Shown here in pieces: positions 5,446 to 11,805 of a stretch of 11,805 nucleotides of DNA. The first letter of the stretch is position 1, and every line of letters begins with the position of its first letter. Source of the stretch: Clostridiales bacterium. GTDB lineage: Bacteria > Bacillota > Clostridia > Christensenellales > Borkfalkiaceae. Below the pieces are notes generated by a model that saw only the letters and a program-made list of their open reading frames with translations, was not told the origin of the DNA and searched no databases. The translations under genes were made by a program, and so were the position numbers. The stretch spans positions 1 to 11,805 of the forward strand of contig DPGH01000007.1 in assembly GCA_003523255.1 (NCBI GenBank). Reading direction: 5' to 3'.

Positions 5446-5940
5446 GTGATTATTGTCGGTTTCGACCCCGGTCTTGCAACGCTCGGTTACGGGGTCATAA
5501 AAAAAGAAGCGAAGCGCAAGCCCGAGATGGTGGATTACGGCATAATTTCCACCCCGAAAGATGAAAATCTTGCCGTAAGACTTTGTATGCTCGAAAAAGG
5601 CGTAAAGCAGGTTATAGACAAGTTTAGCCCTGCGGAAATAGCGATAGAAGAACTTTTCTTCGCGAAAAACGTTAAAACCGGTATTGCCGTAGCGCATGCA
5701 AGGGGCGTAATACTCCTTACCGCGAATAAAGAGTGCGGCAAAATTTTCGAGTATACGCCGCTGCAAATCAAACAGGCGTTAACAGGCTACGGCAGGGCGG
5801 CCAAAAACCAGATACAGCAAATGGTAAAAAGTTTTTTAGGGCTTAAAGCCGTACCCAAGCCGGACGACGCGGCGGACGCGCTCGCCGTGGCTTTATGCCA
5901 TGCTCAAACAAATAATTTAAGCGGACTTTTCAGTCTGTAA
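5446..5940 (+). CDS. ruvC: Holliday junction resolvase RuvC
   Basis: Dimeric endonuclease that cuts Holliday junctions symmetrically, acting with RuvAB in recombinational repair. The 164-aa length is normal. The RNase H-like fold has its four acidic catalytic residues in place: D7 in VGFDPGL, E68 in AIEELFF, and D141 and D144 in DDAADALAVALCHA. The FFAKNVKT segment and the basic GYGRAAKNQIQQMV region, which contact DNA, are also present. The GTG start is forced: the N-terminal beta-strand IIVGFD begins at once, and the ATG at 5438 is in another frame and stops after three codons. First gene of the ruvC-ruvA-ruvB-queA-tgt run. Confidence 0.96.
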   Translation: MIIVGFDPGLATLGYGVIKKEAKRKPEMVDYGIISTPKDENLAVRLCMLEKGVKQVIDKFSPAEIAIEELFFAKNVKTGIAVAHARGVILLTANKECGKIFEYTPLQIKQALTGYGRAAKNQIQQMVKSFLGLKAVPKPDDAADALAVALCHAQTNNLSGLFSL

Positions 5941-5950
5941 AGGAGCGCAT

Positions 5951-6553
5951 ATGATAGGCTACCTTAAAGGAAAATTGATGTACGCGGACGGCGACACCGT
6001 GCTTTTGGAAACCAACGGCGTCGGGTATGAGATAACGTGCTCGGCGGCGGCTTTCCGCGCGATAGCGTGCGACGGTAAAAACGAAGTTTATATATATACT
6101 TCGGTTAAAGATGACGGTATAAGCCTTTACGGCTTCGTTTCTCCGGAAGAAAAAAACATGTTTCTAAAACTCATATCCGTTTCGGGCGTGGGACCTAAAA
6201 TGGGCATCACGGTACTTTCCGGCATGAGTACCGAAGAACTCGCCGTAAAAATCGCAACGAGCGACGTAAAGGGGTTGTCCGCGATAAAAGGACTCGGTAA
6301 AAAGACCGCGGAGCGAATAATACTCGAACTGCGCGAAAAGTTTTCGGCAGAGTTACCGCTTTCCGGCTCGGAATCGAAAACGTCCGCAAACGCGGCGAAA
6401 GACGAATTGAGCGGAGAAGAAAAAGACGCGGTTATCGCGCTGACGGGGCTCGGGTTTACGAGAAACGAAAGCGCGGCGGCGATAGAGAAAGCGAAATTAC
6501 GCGGCGCGAAAAGCGTTCAGGAACTTATAGCGTTTGCGCTTAAAAACATTTAA
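5951..6553 (+). CDS. ruvA: Holliday junction branch-migration protein RuvA
   Basis: Forms a tetramer that holds the four-way junction flat and loads the RuvB motor. The 200-aa protein has all three domains: an OB fold (1-62, MIGYLKGKL...GVGYEI), two helix-hairpin-helix motifs (LISVSGVGPKMG at 74-85 and LSAIKGLGKKTAERI at 109-123), and a C-terminal RuvB-contact domain (about 158-200, VIALTGLGFTRNESAAAI). Domains II and III are joined by a polar Ser/Lys-rich linker at ~132-156. AAAGGAG precedes the ATG with good spacing, and the gene begins 10 nt after the ruvC stop. Confidence 0.96.
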   Translation: MIGYLKGKLMYADGDTVLLETNGVGYEITCSAAAFRAIACDGKNEVYIYTSVKDDGISLYGFVSPEEKNMFLKLISVSGVGPKMGITVLSGMSTEELAVKIATSDVKGLSAIKGLGKKTAERIILELREKFSAELPLSGSESKTSANAAKDELSGEEKDAVIALTGLGFTRNESAAAIEKAKLRGAKSVQELIAFALKNI

Positions 6554-6563
6554 CGGGTAAACT

Positions 6564-7613
6564 ATGGAAGAAGAAAGACTCGTAACCAGCACGATGGAAG
6601 AAACGGAGAGCGAAGTCGAAAACGTTCTCCGTCCGAAGTCGATGGAAGGTTACGTCGGACAAGACAAGATAAAAGACACGCTCGCGGTTTCTATAAGCGC
6701 GGCAAAACTCCGCGGCGATTCGCTCGACCACGTGCTTTTGTACGGACCGGCGGGGCTTGGCAAAACCACGCTCGCGCATATAATCGCAAGCGAAATGGGT
6801 ACGCAGATAAAGGTAACCAGCGGACCCGCGATAGAGCGTTCGGGCGACCTTGCGGCGATACTTACAAACCTTTCGGACGGGGACGTGCTGTTTATAGACG
6901 AGATACACAGGTTAAACCATAACGTAGAAGAAATTCTGTATCCCGCGATGGAGGATTTTTCGCTCGACTTTATAATCGGCAAAGGACCATCGGCTAAAAA
7001 CGTGCAGTTGCCGTTGCCGAAGTTTACGCTCATCGGCGCGACGACAAAGGCGGGCATGCTTTCTTCTCCGCTACGCGACAGGTTCGGCGTGCTTTGCAGA
7101 CTCGAATCGTATAGTTTTTCGGAACTTACCGAAATCGTTCTTCGCGCGGCGAAAATGCTTTCTACCGAAATAGAAAAAAGCGCGGCGGAAGAAATTGCAA
7201 AGCGCAGTCGCGGCACCCCGCGTATAGCGAACAGGCTTTTAAGGCGCGTTCGCGATTATTCGGTGGTGAAAGGACATAGCGAAATAGAACTTTCCGACGC
7301 GAAAGGCGCGCTTAAAATGCTCGGCATAGACGAACTGGGGCTTGACGCGGTAGACGTAAGCGTGCTAAAGGCCATGGCGGAAAAGTTCGGCGGCGGTCCG
7401 TGCGGGCTTGACACGCTTGCCGCAACCACCGGCGAGGACGCGGGCACTATAGAGGACGTTTACGAGCCGTATTTGTTGCAACTCGGGTTTATCACGAGAA
7501 CGCCGCGCGGGAGAGTGTTGCTTAAACGCGGATACGATCACATCGGTTTAGTTATGCCGGAGAATAAGTTTTTCGGCGTTACGGCTATGGGGGTAAAAGA
7601 TGAAAACGAGTGA
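6564..7613 (+). CDS. ruvB: Holliday junction branch-migration ATPase RuvB
   Basis: AAA+ hexameric motor that pulls DNA through the RuvA-bound junction. The 349-aa protein contains Walker A GPAGLGKTT (61-69), Walker B LFIDEI with D112/E113, sensor I GATTKAG (158-164), arginine finger region SPLRDRFG (168-175), sensor II GTPRIANRLL (217-226), and the C-terminal winged helix with RTPRGR (312-317). All key residues are intact. The ribosome binding site before ATG 6564 is weak (CGGG); the gene starts 10 nt after ruvA, so coupled translation is likely. Its 3' end overlaps queA by 14 nt. Confidence 0.97.
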   Translation: MEEERLVTSTMEETESEVENVLRPKSMEGYVGQDKIKDTLAVSISAAKLRGDSLDHVLLYGPAGLGKTTLAHIIASEMGTQIKVTSGPAIERSGDLAAILTNLSDGDVLFIDEIHRLNHNVEEILYPAMEDFSLDFIIGKGPSAKNVQLPLPKFTLIGATTKAGMLSSPLRDRFGVLCRLESYSFSELTEIVLRAAKMLSTEIEKSAAEEIAKRSRGTPRIANRLLRRVRDYSVVKGHSEIELSDAKGALKMLGIDELGLDAVDVSVLKAMAEKFGGGPCGLDTLAATTGEDAGTIEDVYEPYLLQLGFITRTPRGRVLLKRGYDHIGLVMPENKFFGVTAMGVKDENE

Positions 7614-8622
7614 TTTCGATTATTATCTTCCCGAAGAGTTGATTGCGCAAACTCCCGCCACGCCGAGAGATTCTTCTCGGTTACTTGTTTACGACAGAGA
7701 AAAAGACGAAATATATCATAAACGTTTTTACGACTTGCCGGAGTTTTTAAAGCCCGGCGACGTACTCGTGAGAAACAATACCAAAGTTTTGCCGGCGAGA
7801 ATGTTCGCCTATACCGAACACGGCGGCAGAGTGGAGATACTTTTACTGAAACGTTTCGATTTAACCGAGTGGGAAGTGCTCGTAAAACCGGGTAAAAAAG
7901 CGAAAAAGGGTACGCGGCTCGTTATATCCGAAGAACTCTCGCTTGAAGTGTTAGACACGATTGATGAGGCGGGCAGCCGCAGAGTTCGATTTTATTACGA
8001 CGGTGTTTTTGAAGACATTATATCCCGGCTCGGAGAAATGCCGTTACCCCCGTATATTAAAGAAAAACTGAAAGACCAAAATCGATACCAAACAGTCTAC
8101 GCAGAGGTTTCGGGGTCGGCGGCGGCGCCTACCGCAGGTTTGCATTTTACGCCGGAACTGTTAAACAAAATACGCTCTTCGGGCGTAGAAATCGTAGACG
8201 TGTTGTTGCACGTGGGGCTCGGTACTTTCAGACCCGTTAAAGCGGACGATGTGTCTGAGCATCATATGCATTCCGAATATTACGAAATAAGCGAAAGCGC
8301 GGCGCAGAGCATCAACCTTGCGAAAAAAGAGGGAAGAAGAGTAATCGCGGTCGGCACGACTTCCGTACGCACGCTCGAAAGCGCGGCGGACGAAAACGGG
8401 TACGTTAAACCGGTAAAGGGCAATACGGACATTTTTTTGTATCCGCCGTATAAATTCAAATGCGTAGACGGACTTATCACAAATTTTCATTTGCCTAAGT
8501 CTACTCTTTTAATGCTCGTGTCGTGTATGTCGTCGAGAGAGAAAATGCTTTCCGTGTACGAAACGGCGGTAAAAGAAAAATACAGGTTTTTTTCTTTCGG
8601 AGACGCGATGTTTATAATTTAA
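7600..8622 (+). CDS. queA: S-adenosylmethionine:tRNA ribosyltransferase-isomerase
   Basis: Transfers and rearranges the ribose of SAM onto preQ1 in the tRNA wobble position to give epoxyqueuosine, the step after Tgt. The 340-aa length is normal. Family blocks seen: DFDYYLPEELIAQTP (5-19), the SRLLVYDR region, LVRNNTKVLPAR (56-67), PTAGLHFTPELL (177-188), LHVGLGTFRPV (203-213), VGTTSVRTLES (251-261) and TNFHLPKSTLLMLVS (294-308). The start ATG overlaps the end of ruvB by 14 nt and has a G-rich Shine-Dalgarno (GGGGG) inside ruvB. Linkage to tgt fits the shared pathway; no preQ1 synthesis genes (queC, D, E, F) are in the window. Confidence 0.96.
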   Translation: MKTSDFDYYLPEELIAQTPATPRDSSRLLVYDREKDEIYHKRFYDLPEFLKPGDVLVRNNTKVLPARMFAYTEHGGRVEILLLKRFDLTEWEVLVKPGKKAKKGTRLVISEELSLEVLDTIDEAGSRRVRFYYDGVFEDIISRLGEMPLPPYIKEKLKDQNRYQTVYAEVSGSAAAPTAGLHFTPELLNKIRSSGVEIVDVLLHVGLGTFRPVKADDVSEHHMHSEYYEISESAAQSINLAKKEGRRVIAVGTTSVRTLESAADENGYVKPVKGNTDIFLYPPYKFKCVDGLITNFHLPKSTLLMLVSCMSSREKMLSVYETAVKEKYRFFSFGDAMFII

Positions 8623-8646
8623 TCCGCGAAAGATTATCGGACTATT

Positions 8647-9774
8647 ATGGAAAAATTTTATTACGAACAGATTAAACAGGACAAAAGAACGGGGGCAAGG
8701 CTCGGCGTTCTTCATACTCCGCACGGGGATATAGAAACGCCCACTTATATGCCCGTCGGTACTCAGGCGACCGTTAAGGGCGTGCTTCCGCGCGACCTTA
8801 AGGACGCAAAAACGCAAATACTTTTGGCAAACACGTACCACCTTTATATGCGCCCCGGCGACGAAACGGTAAAAAAAGCCGGCGGCTTGCATAAATTTAT
8901 GGCGTGGGACAGACCTATCCTCACCGACTCGGGCGGGTTTCAGGTTTTTTCGCTTGCAAAACTTAACAGAATTAAAGACGAAGGCGTGTATTTCAATTCT
9001 CACGTAGACGGCAGTCTGCATTTTATCACGCCCGAAAAAGCGATACAGATAGAAAACAATCTCGGCGCGGATATAATAATGGCTTTCGATCAGTGCAGCG
9101 CGTACGGCGAGGATTACGCTTCTTCGAGAGAGGCGATGGACAGAACTCTCAAATGGCTCGACAGGTGCGCAAAAGCGCATAATAATCCCGACCAAATGTT
9201 GTTTCCTATAGTGCAGGGTAACGTTTACAAAGATTTAAGGCTTATAAGTCTTAAAGAAACGTTGCCGTACGCAAAGTGCGGTATAGGCATAGGCGGTTTG
9301 TCCGTAGGAGAGCCGAAAAAACTTATGTACGAAATAATGGACGAAATGCTCCCGTACTATCCCGTAAACATGCCGCGTTATCTTATGGGCGTAGGCAGTC
9401 CGGATTGTCTTATAGAGGGCGTGCGCCGCGGTATAGATATGTTCGATTGCGTGCTTGCGACCCGTATAGCGAGAAACGGCACCGCGCTTACTTCTACGGG
9501 TAAAGTGGTTGTCCGGAACGGCGCGTATAAAGAGGATTTTACTCCGCTTGACGAAGAGTGCGATTGTTACGCCTGCAAAAATTATACCAAGGCGTATCTC
9601 CGCCATGCGATAAACGTCGGTGAAATGGTAGGCGGCATGATGATTAGTTTGCATAATATAACCTATCTTAACCGCCTTATGTTTGAAGTGAGAGAGTCCA
9701 TAAGGCAAGATTCTTTTACGGAGTTTGCAGAGGAATTTTATAAAAAGACGGGCGATACCTATCAAAGGTTTTGA
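8647..9774 (+). CDS. tgt: tRNA-guanine transglycosylase
   Basis: Exchanges guanine-34 of GUN-anticodon tRNAs for preQ1 (or queuine) as the entry step of queuosine formation. The 375-aa protein has the TIM-barrel active-site aspartates D94 in LTDSGGFQVFSL and D267 in MFDCVLATRIARNG (nucleophile), as well as D148 in AFDQC. The zinc site is complete: C305, C307, C310 and H336, with the same C310-to-H spacing as in the Zymomonas enzyme. GIGGLSVGE (215-222) is the base-recognition loop, so a bacterial substrate preference is expected. It lies 24 nt after queA with only a weak GGA before the ATG. No clear terminator is seen between it and yajC, but yajC has its own promoter. Confidence 0.97.
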   Translation: MEKFYYEQIKQDKRTGARLGVLHTPHGDIETPTYMPVGTQATVKGVLPRDLKDAKTQILLANTYHLYMRPGDETVKKAGGLHKFMAWDRPILTDSGGFQVFSLAKLNRIKDEGVYFNSHVDGSLHFITPEKAIQIENNLGADIIMAFDQCSAYGEDYASSREAMDRTLKWLDRCAKAHNNPDQMLFPIVQGNVYKDLRLISLKETLPYAKCGIGIGGLSVGEPKKLMYEIMDEMLPYYPVNMPRYLMGVGSPDCLIEGVRRGIDMFDCVLATRIARNGTALTSTGKVVVRNGAYKEDFTPLDEECDCYACKNYTKAYLRHAINVGEMVGGMMISLHNITYLNRLMFEVRESIRQDSFTEFAEEFYKKTGDTYQRF

Positions 9775-9832
9775 TTTTTACGGTGCGAAAGGGCGCAAAA
9801 AAAGTCGATTGCGAAATTTTCGGTAAAATCGC

Positions 9833-9861
9833 TTGCGTAAATTCGTCAAATACCTTACAAT
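9833..9861 (+). promoter_or_regulatory. yajC promoter
   Basis: TTGCGT (9833-9838), 17-nt spacer, TACAAT (9856-9861), with a start near 9868. It gives a ~27-nt leader that includes AAGGAG (9880-9885), 9 nt before the yajC ATG. Confidence 0.6.
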
Positions 9862-9894
9862 GTAAAGGCAAACCAAATTAAGGAGAATATAATT

Positions 9895-10332
9895 ATGAAT
9901 TTTTTATTGCTTGACGAAGCCGGACAGCAGGGCGGCAACCCCGTTCTTACTTACGTAGTGTTCGGCGTAATCCTTTTGGCTATTATCGGTCTTTTCGTAT
10001 GGCAAAGCATTTCCGGTAAAAAGAAACAGAAAGAAGCGCAAAACATGGTCGATTCGTTAAAAGTCGGCGACAGGGTTAAAACCATAGGCGGCGTTTGCGG
10101 CTTCGTTGCGGAAATCAACAACGCCGAAAACACTTTCGTGCTCGAAACCGGCACGGACGACAAAAAGTCTTACGTTAAGTTCGATAAGGGCGCGATTTAT
10201 CAGACCGCTCCCGCACAGGGTAGCGCCGTAGCGGCGGAAGAAACCAAAGCGGAAGAACCTGCTCCCGTTCAGGAAGAAGTTAAATCAGAAGAGCCCGCAG
10301 CGGAAGAAACCAAAACAGAAGAAAAAAAATAA
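9895..10332 (+). CDS. yajC: Sec translocase accessory protein YajC
   Basis: Small membrane protein that associates with SecDF-SecYEG. The 145-aa product has a short N-terminus, one membrane helix (about 17-38, ending in FVWQSISGKKKQK), and then the cytoplasmic YajC core MVDSLKVGDRVKTIGG with the following beta-rich segment to ~100. Beyond the core is a 40-residue acidic, low-complexity tail (106-145) with repeated EEP, AEETK and SEEP units, probably disordered. Typical YajC proteins are nearer 85-110 aa, so the tail is an addition. The ribosome binding site AAGGAG is strong. secD and secF, the common neighbours in many bacteria, are not found after it in this window. Confidence 0.93.
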   Translation: MNFLLLDEAGQQGGNPVLTYVVFGVILLAIIGLFVWQSISGKKKQKEAQNMVDSLKVGDRVKTIGGVCGFVAEINNAENTFVLETGTDDKKSYVKFDKGAIYQTAPAQGSAVAAEETKAEEPAPVQEEVKSEEPAAEETKTEEKK

Positions 10333-10370
10333 CGTTTTTTAATTATTGTTTATCAGGTTATACTGACGTT

Positions 10371-10415
10371 AAACCCCGCATATCTTTATTGTGTAAAGAC
10401 AAGCGGGGTTTTTCT
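10371..10415 (+). terminator. Terminator-like hairpin between yajC and the YrzE-like gene
   Basis: AAACCCCGC (10371-10379) pairs with GCGGGGTTT (10403-10411), and an inner stem TCTTTA/TAAAGA (10383-10388, 10394-10399) tops it. TTTTTC follows. The ATG of the next gene begins at 10417, only two bases past the T-run, so GCGGGG in the 3' arm is also the only Shine-Dalgarno-like sequence. A TATACT at 10359-10364, without a good -35, could start RNA right at this hairpin. Confidence 0.8.
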
Positions 10416-10416
10416 T

Positions 10417-10794
10417 ATGAAGGGGAATAAATCGGAATTTTTTACGAGCGTAATCAAAGCGTTTGCGACGGCGATAGTCGTTTCGCTTGCGGCAGTGCTC
10501 GTTTTCGCGTTGATAGTTAAAATAACGGGGCTTGGCGAAGCGGCTATAAAAACCGTAAATCAATTTATAAAGGTCATATCGCTTTTCATCGGATGTTTTA
10601 TTTCGCTTAAAAACGGCGCGGGGCTTATTAAAGGCGCGCTCGTCGGAGCGACGTACTGCGTTGTTTTGTATCTTATTTTTTTAATTGCGGGCAGTAATTC
10701 CTTTTCGGCGGCGTTCTGGTTAGATATTTTGTTCTGTACGGCGATAGGGGCTATTTCTGGCGTAATTACCGTAAACGTACGCGCAAAAGCGTAA
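10417..10794 (+). CDS. YrzE-like (TIGR04086-type) small membrane protein
   Basis: 125-aa hydrophobic protein with four predicted membrane segments (about 14-35, 47-64, 70-91 and 99-120) and short, basic ends (MKGNKSEF at the front, VRAKA at the end). In length, topology and position just after yajC it matches the TIGR04086/YrzE family of Bacillota, whose function is unknown. The glycine-rich LKNGAGLIKGALVGATY (64-80) before the third helix and AIGAISGVITVNVRAKA at the end are typical of that family. Translation would have to begin directly after the terminator-like hairpin at 10371-10415, so its expression may depend on that structure. Confidence 0.75.
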   Translation: MKGNKSEFFTSVIKAFATAIVVSLAAVLVFALIVKITGLGEAAIKTVNQFIKVISLFIGCFISLKNGAGLIKGALVGATYCVVLYLIFLIAGSNSFSAAFWLDILFCTAIGAISGVITVNVRAKA

Positions 10795-10909
10795 CATTAT
10801 ATATAATAGCGGGTTTTAGGTGTTAAACGCCTCAAAAAATCACAAAAAGACGACTATTAGACGATTTAAAAAAAATTTAAAAAAATGTAGAAAAAACTTG
10901 AAATTTTGC

Positions 10910-10938
10910 TTGACTTAAAAATTCATAAATGATAATAT
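10910..10938 (+). promoter_or_regulatory. Promoter with A-tract UP element upstream of 23S rRNA
   Basis: TTGACT (10910-10915), 17-nt spacer, TAATAT (10933-10938). The 45 bases before it contain three A-tracts (starting near 10868, 10880 and 10891), a typical UP element of strong rRNA promoters. A start near 10945 fits a ~330-nt 23S leader. Confidence 0.7.
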
Positions 10939-10942
10939 ATTT

Positions 10943-10971
10943 AGGCTATCGTTTGAAACGGTAGCCTTTTT
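10943..10971 (+). terminator. Terminator-like hairpin at the start of the rRNA leader
   Basis: AGGCTATCGTTTG then AAACGGTAGCCT folds into an 11-bp stem with one G-U pair and a tiny loop, followed by TTTTT. It sits at the predicted +1 of the upstream promoter. It may be an intrinsic terminator for the YrzE-like transcript, or an attenuator that the rRNA transcription complex must pass. Confidence 0.6.
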
Positions 10972-10992
10972 GTAAGGCTTTTCATAGGTAGC

Positions 10993-11010
10993 GCGGGGCC
11001 GTCGCTCCGC
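10993..11010 (+). repeat. GC-rich hairpin in the 23S leader
   Basis: GCGGGGC, loop CGTC, GCTCCGC: a 7-bp stem with one G-U pair in an otherwise AT- and purine-rich stretch. No T-run follows, so it is not a terminator; a leader or processing element is the likely role. Confidence 0.45.
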
Positions 11011-11271
11011 TTGCGTAGATTGACAACTGCATAGAGAGAGAAAGAGAGATATAGCAAAGAATATATCGAACGAGTAAAGACTTTAATAAACTAAGATAGA
11101 GTACATTAAGGCAAAGAAAGCAAATATTGAAAAAAGAAAGGTTAATACGAAAAAGAAGACGTAATAAGGAAACTGAAAACGGATTTTTCACGAATTAGTC
11201 GAGTAAGAAGTCAAGGAAATAAGTAGACGAAGAGAGAATTCGACGGATTGCAAAAGTGCAATTTGAAAAAA

Positions 11272-11805
<534 letters not shown>

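Larger units (their letters stand above)
10798..11271 (+). other. Non-coding rRNA leader region
   Basis: 474 bases without a credible gene. 10798-10909 is very AT-rich with A-tracts. A promoter, a T-tailed hairpin and a GC-rich hairpin follow (listed separately). From about 11020 the plus strand is strongly purine-rich (runs such as GAGAGAGAAAGAGAG). TTGACAACTGCATAGAG at 11020-11036 resembles the sequence usually found in the 16S-23S spacer of Bacillota (TTGAAAACTG-type). I see no tRNA and no 16S sequence. Reverse frames here and across the 23S are open only because the strand is purine-rich and are not genes. Confidence 0.7.

Noticed and set aside
8509..9195. 228-aa minus-strand frame opposite queA/tgt
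   Set aside because: The opposite strand encodes intact QueA and Tgt with all catalytic residues.
11020..11055. TTGACA followed by TATAGC as a second rRNA promoter
   Set aside because: The spacing is about 24 nt, far from 17, and TTGACAACTGCATA fits a conserved spacer-type sequence better.
10982..11191. 69-aa minus-strand frame in the rRNA leader
   Set aside because: It is low-complexity Leu/Ser/Phe-rich translation of a purine-rich plus strand, with no ribosome binding site or family features.
10798..11271. Search for a SCIFF-type small cysteine-rich peptide gene, often near yajC in clostridia
   Set aside because: No cysteine-rich short frame with a ribosome binding site was seen in this stretch.

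Overview
The window looks like chromosome from a spore-forming-type Bacillota (class Clostridia), probably an uncultured gut lineage of moderate GC. The evidence is the order ruvC-ruvA-ruvB-queA-tgt-yajC followed by a YrzE/TIGR04086-type membrane protein, a SpoVB-like flippase, a DUF421-DUF4363 pair, a tetrahydrofolate riboswitch in front of an ECF folate transporter gene, and a 23S rRNA with Firmicutes-like features. The lineage call is inference; no marker here fixes it below class.

Layout. On the minus strand, positions 93-2456 hold nagA (GlcNAc-6-phosphate deacetylase) and, upstream of it, a two-gene unit of a DUF421 (YetF-type) membrane protein and a DUF4363 protein. nagA has its own promoter, with a 10+3+10 palindrome at the predicted transcription start. 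Positions 2476-3490 on the plus strand are a complete regulatory unit: a consensus promoter, a THF riboswitch, a terminator-like hairpin whose 3' arm carries the Shine-Dalgarno, folT, and a strong terminator. That terminator lies inside the 3' end of a convergent SpoVB/MurJ-superfamily flippase gene (3463-4980, minus). A divergent small gene for a double-LysM protein (5042-5329) ends in a terminator. The DNA-repair and tRNA-modification run ruvC-ruvA-ruvB-queA-tgt (5446-9774) follows, then yajC and a YrzE-like membrane protein. The window closes with a long AT-rich, then purine-rich, non-coding stretch that has a good promoter and an A-tract upstream element, leading into the first ~530 nt of a 23S rRNA. 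No 16S gene lies immediately upstream of it.

Function. RuvABC process Holliday junctions. QueA and Tgt act at two steps of queuosine tRNA modification. YajC is an accessory of the Sec translocon. NagA feeds amino-sugar catabolism and peptidoglycan recycling. FolT scavenges folate under THF feedback. The SpoVB-like flippase, the LysM protein and the DUF421/DUF4363 pair point loosely to envelope or spore biology, but only by family association.

The most interesting signals are regulatory rather than coding. They are the riboswitch with two visible competing pairings, two genes whose start codons sit 6 nt after a -10 box with no usable Shine-Dalgarno in a leader (possible leaderless mRNAs), two genes whose ATG directly follows a terminator-like hairpin, and a 23S gene that appears separated from 16S. 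I did not find an obvious novel multi-gene system.
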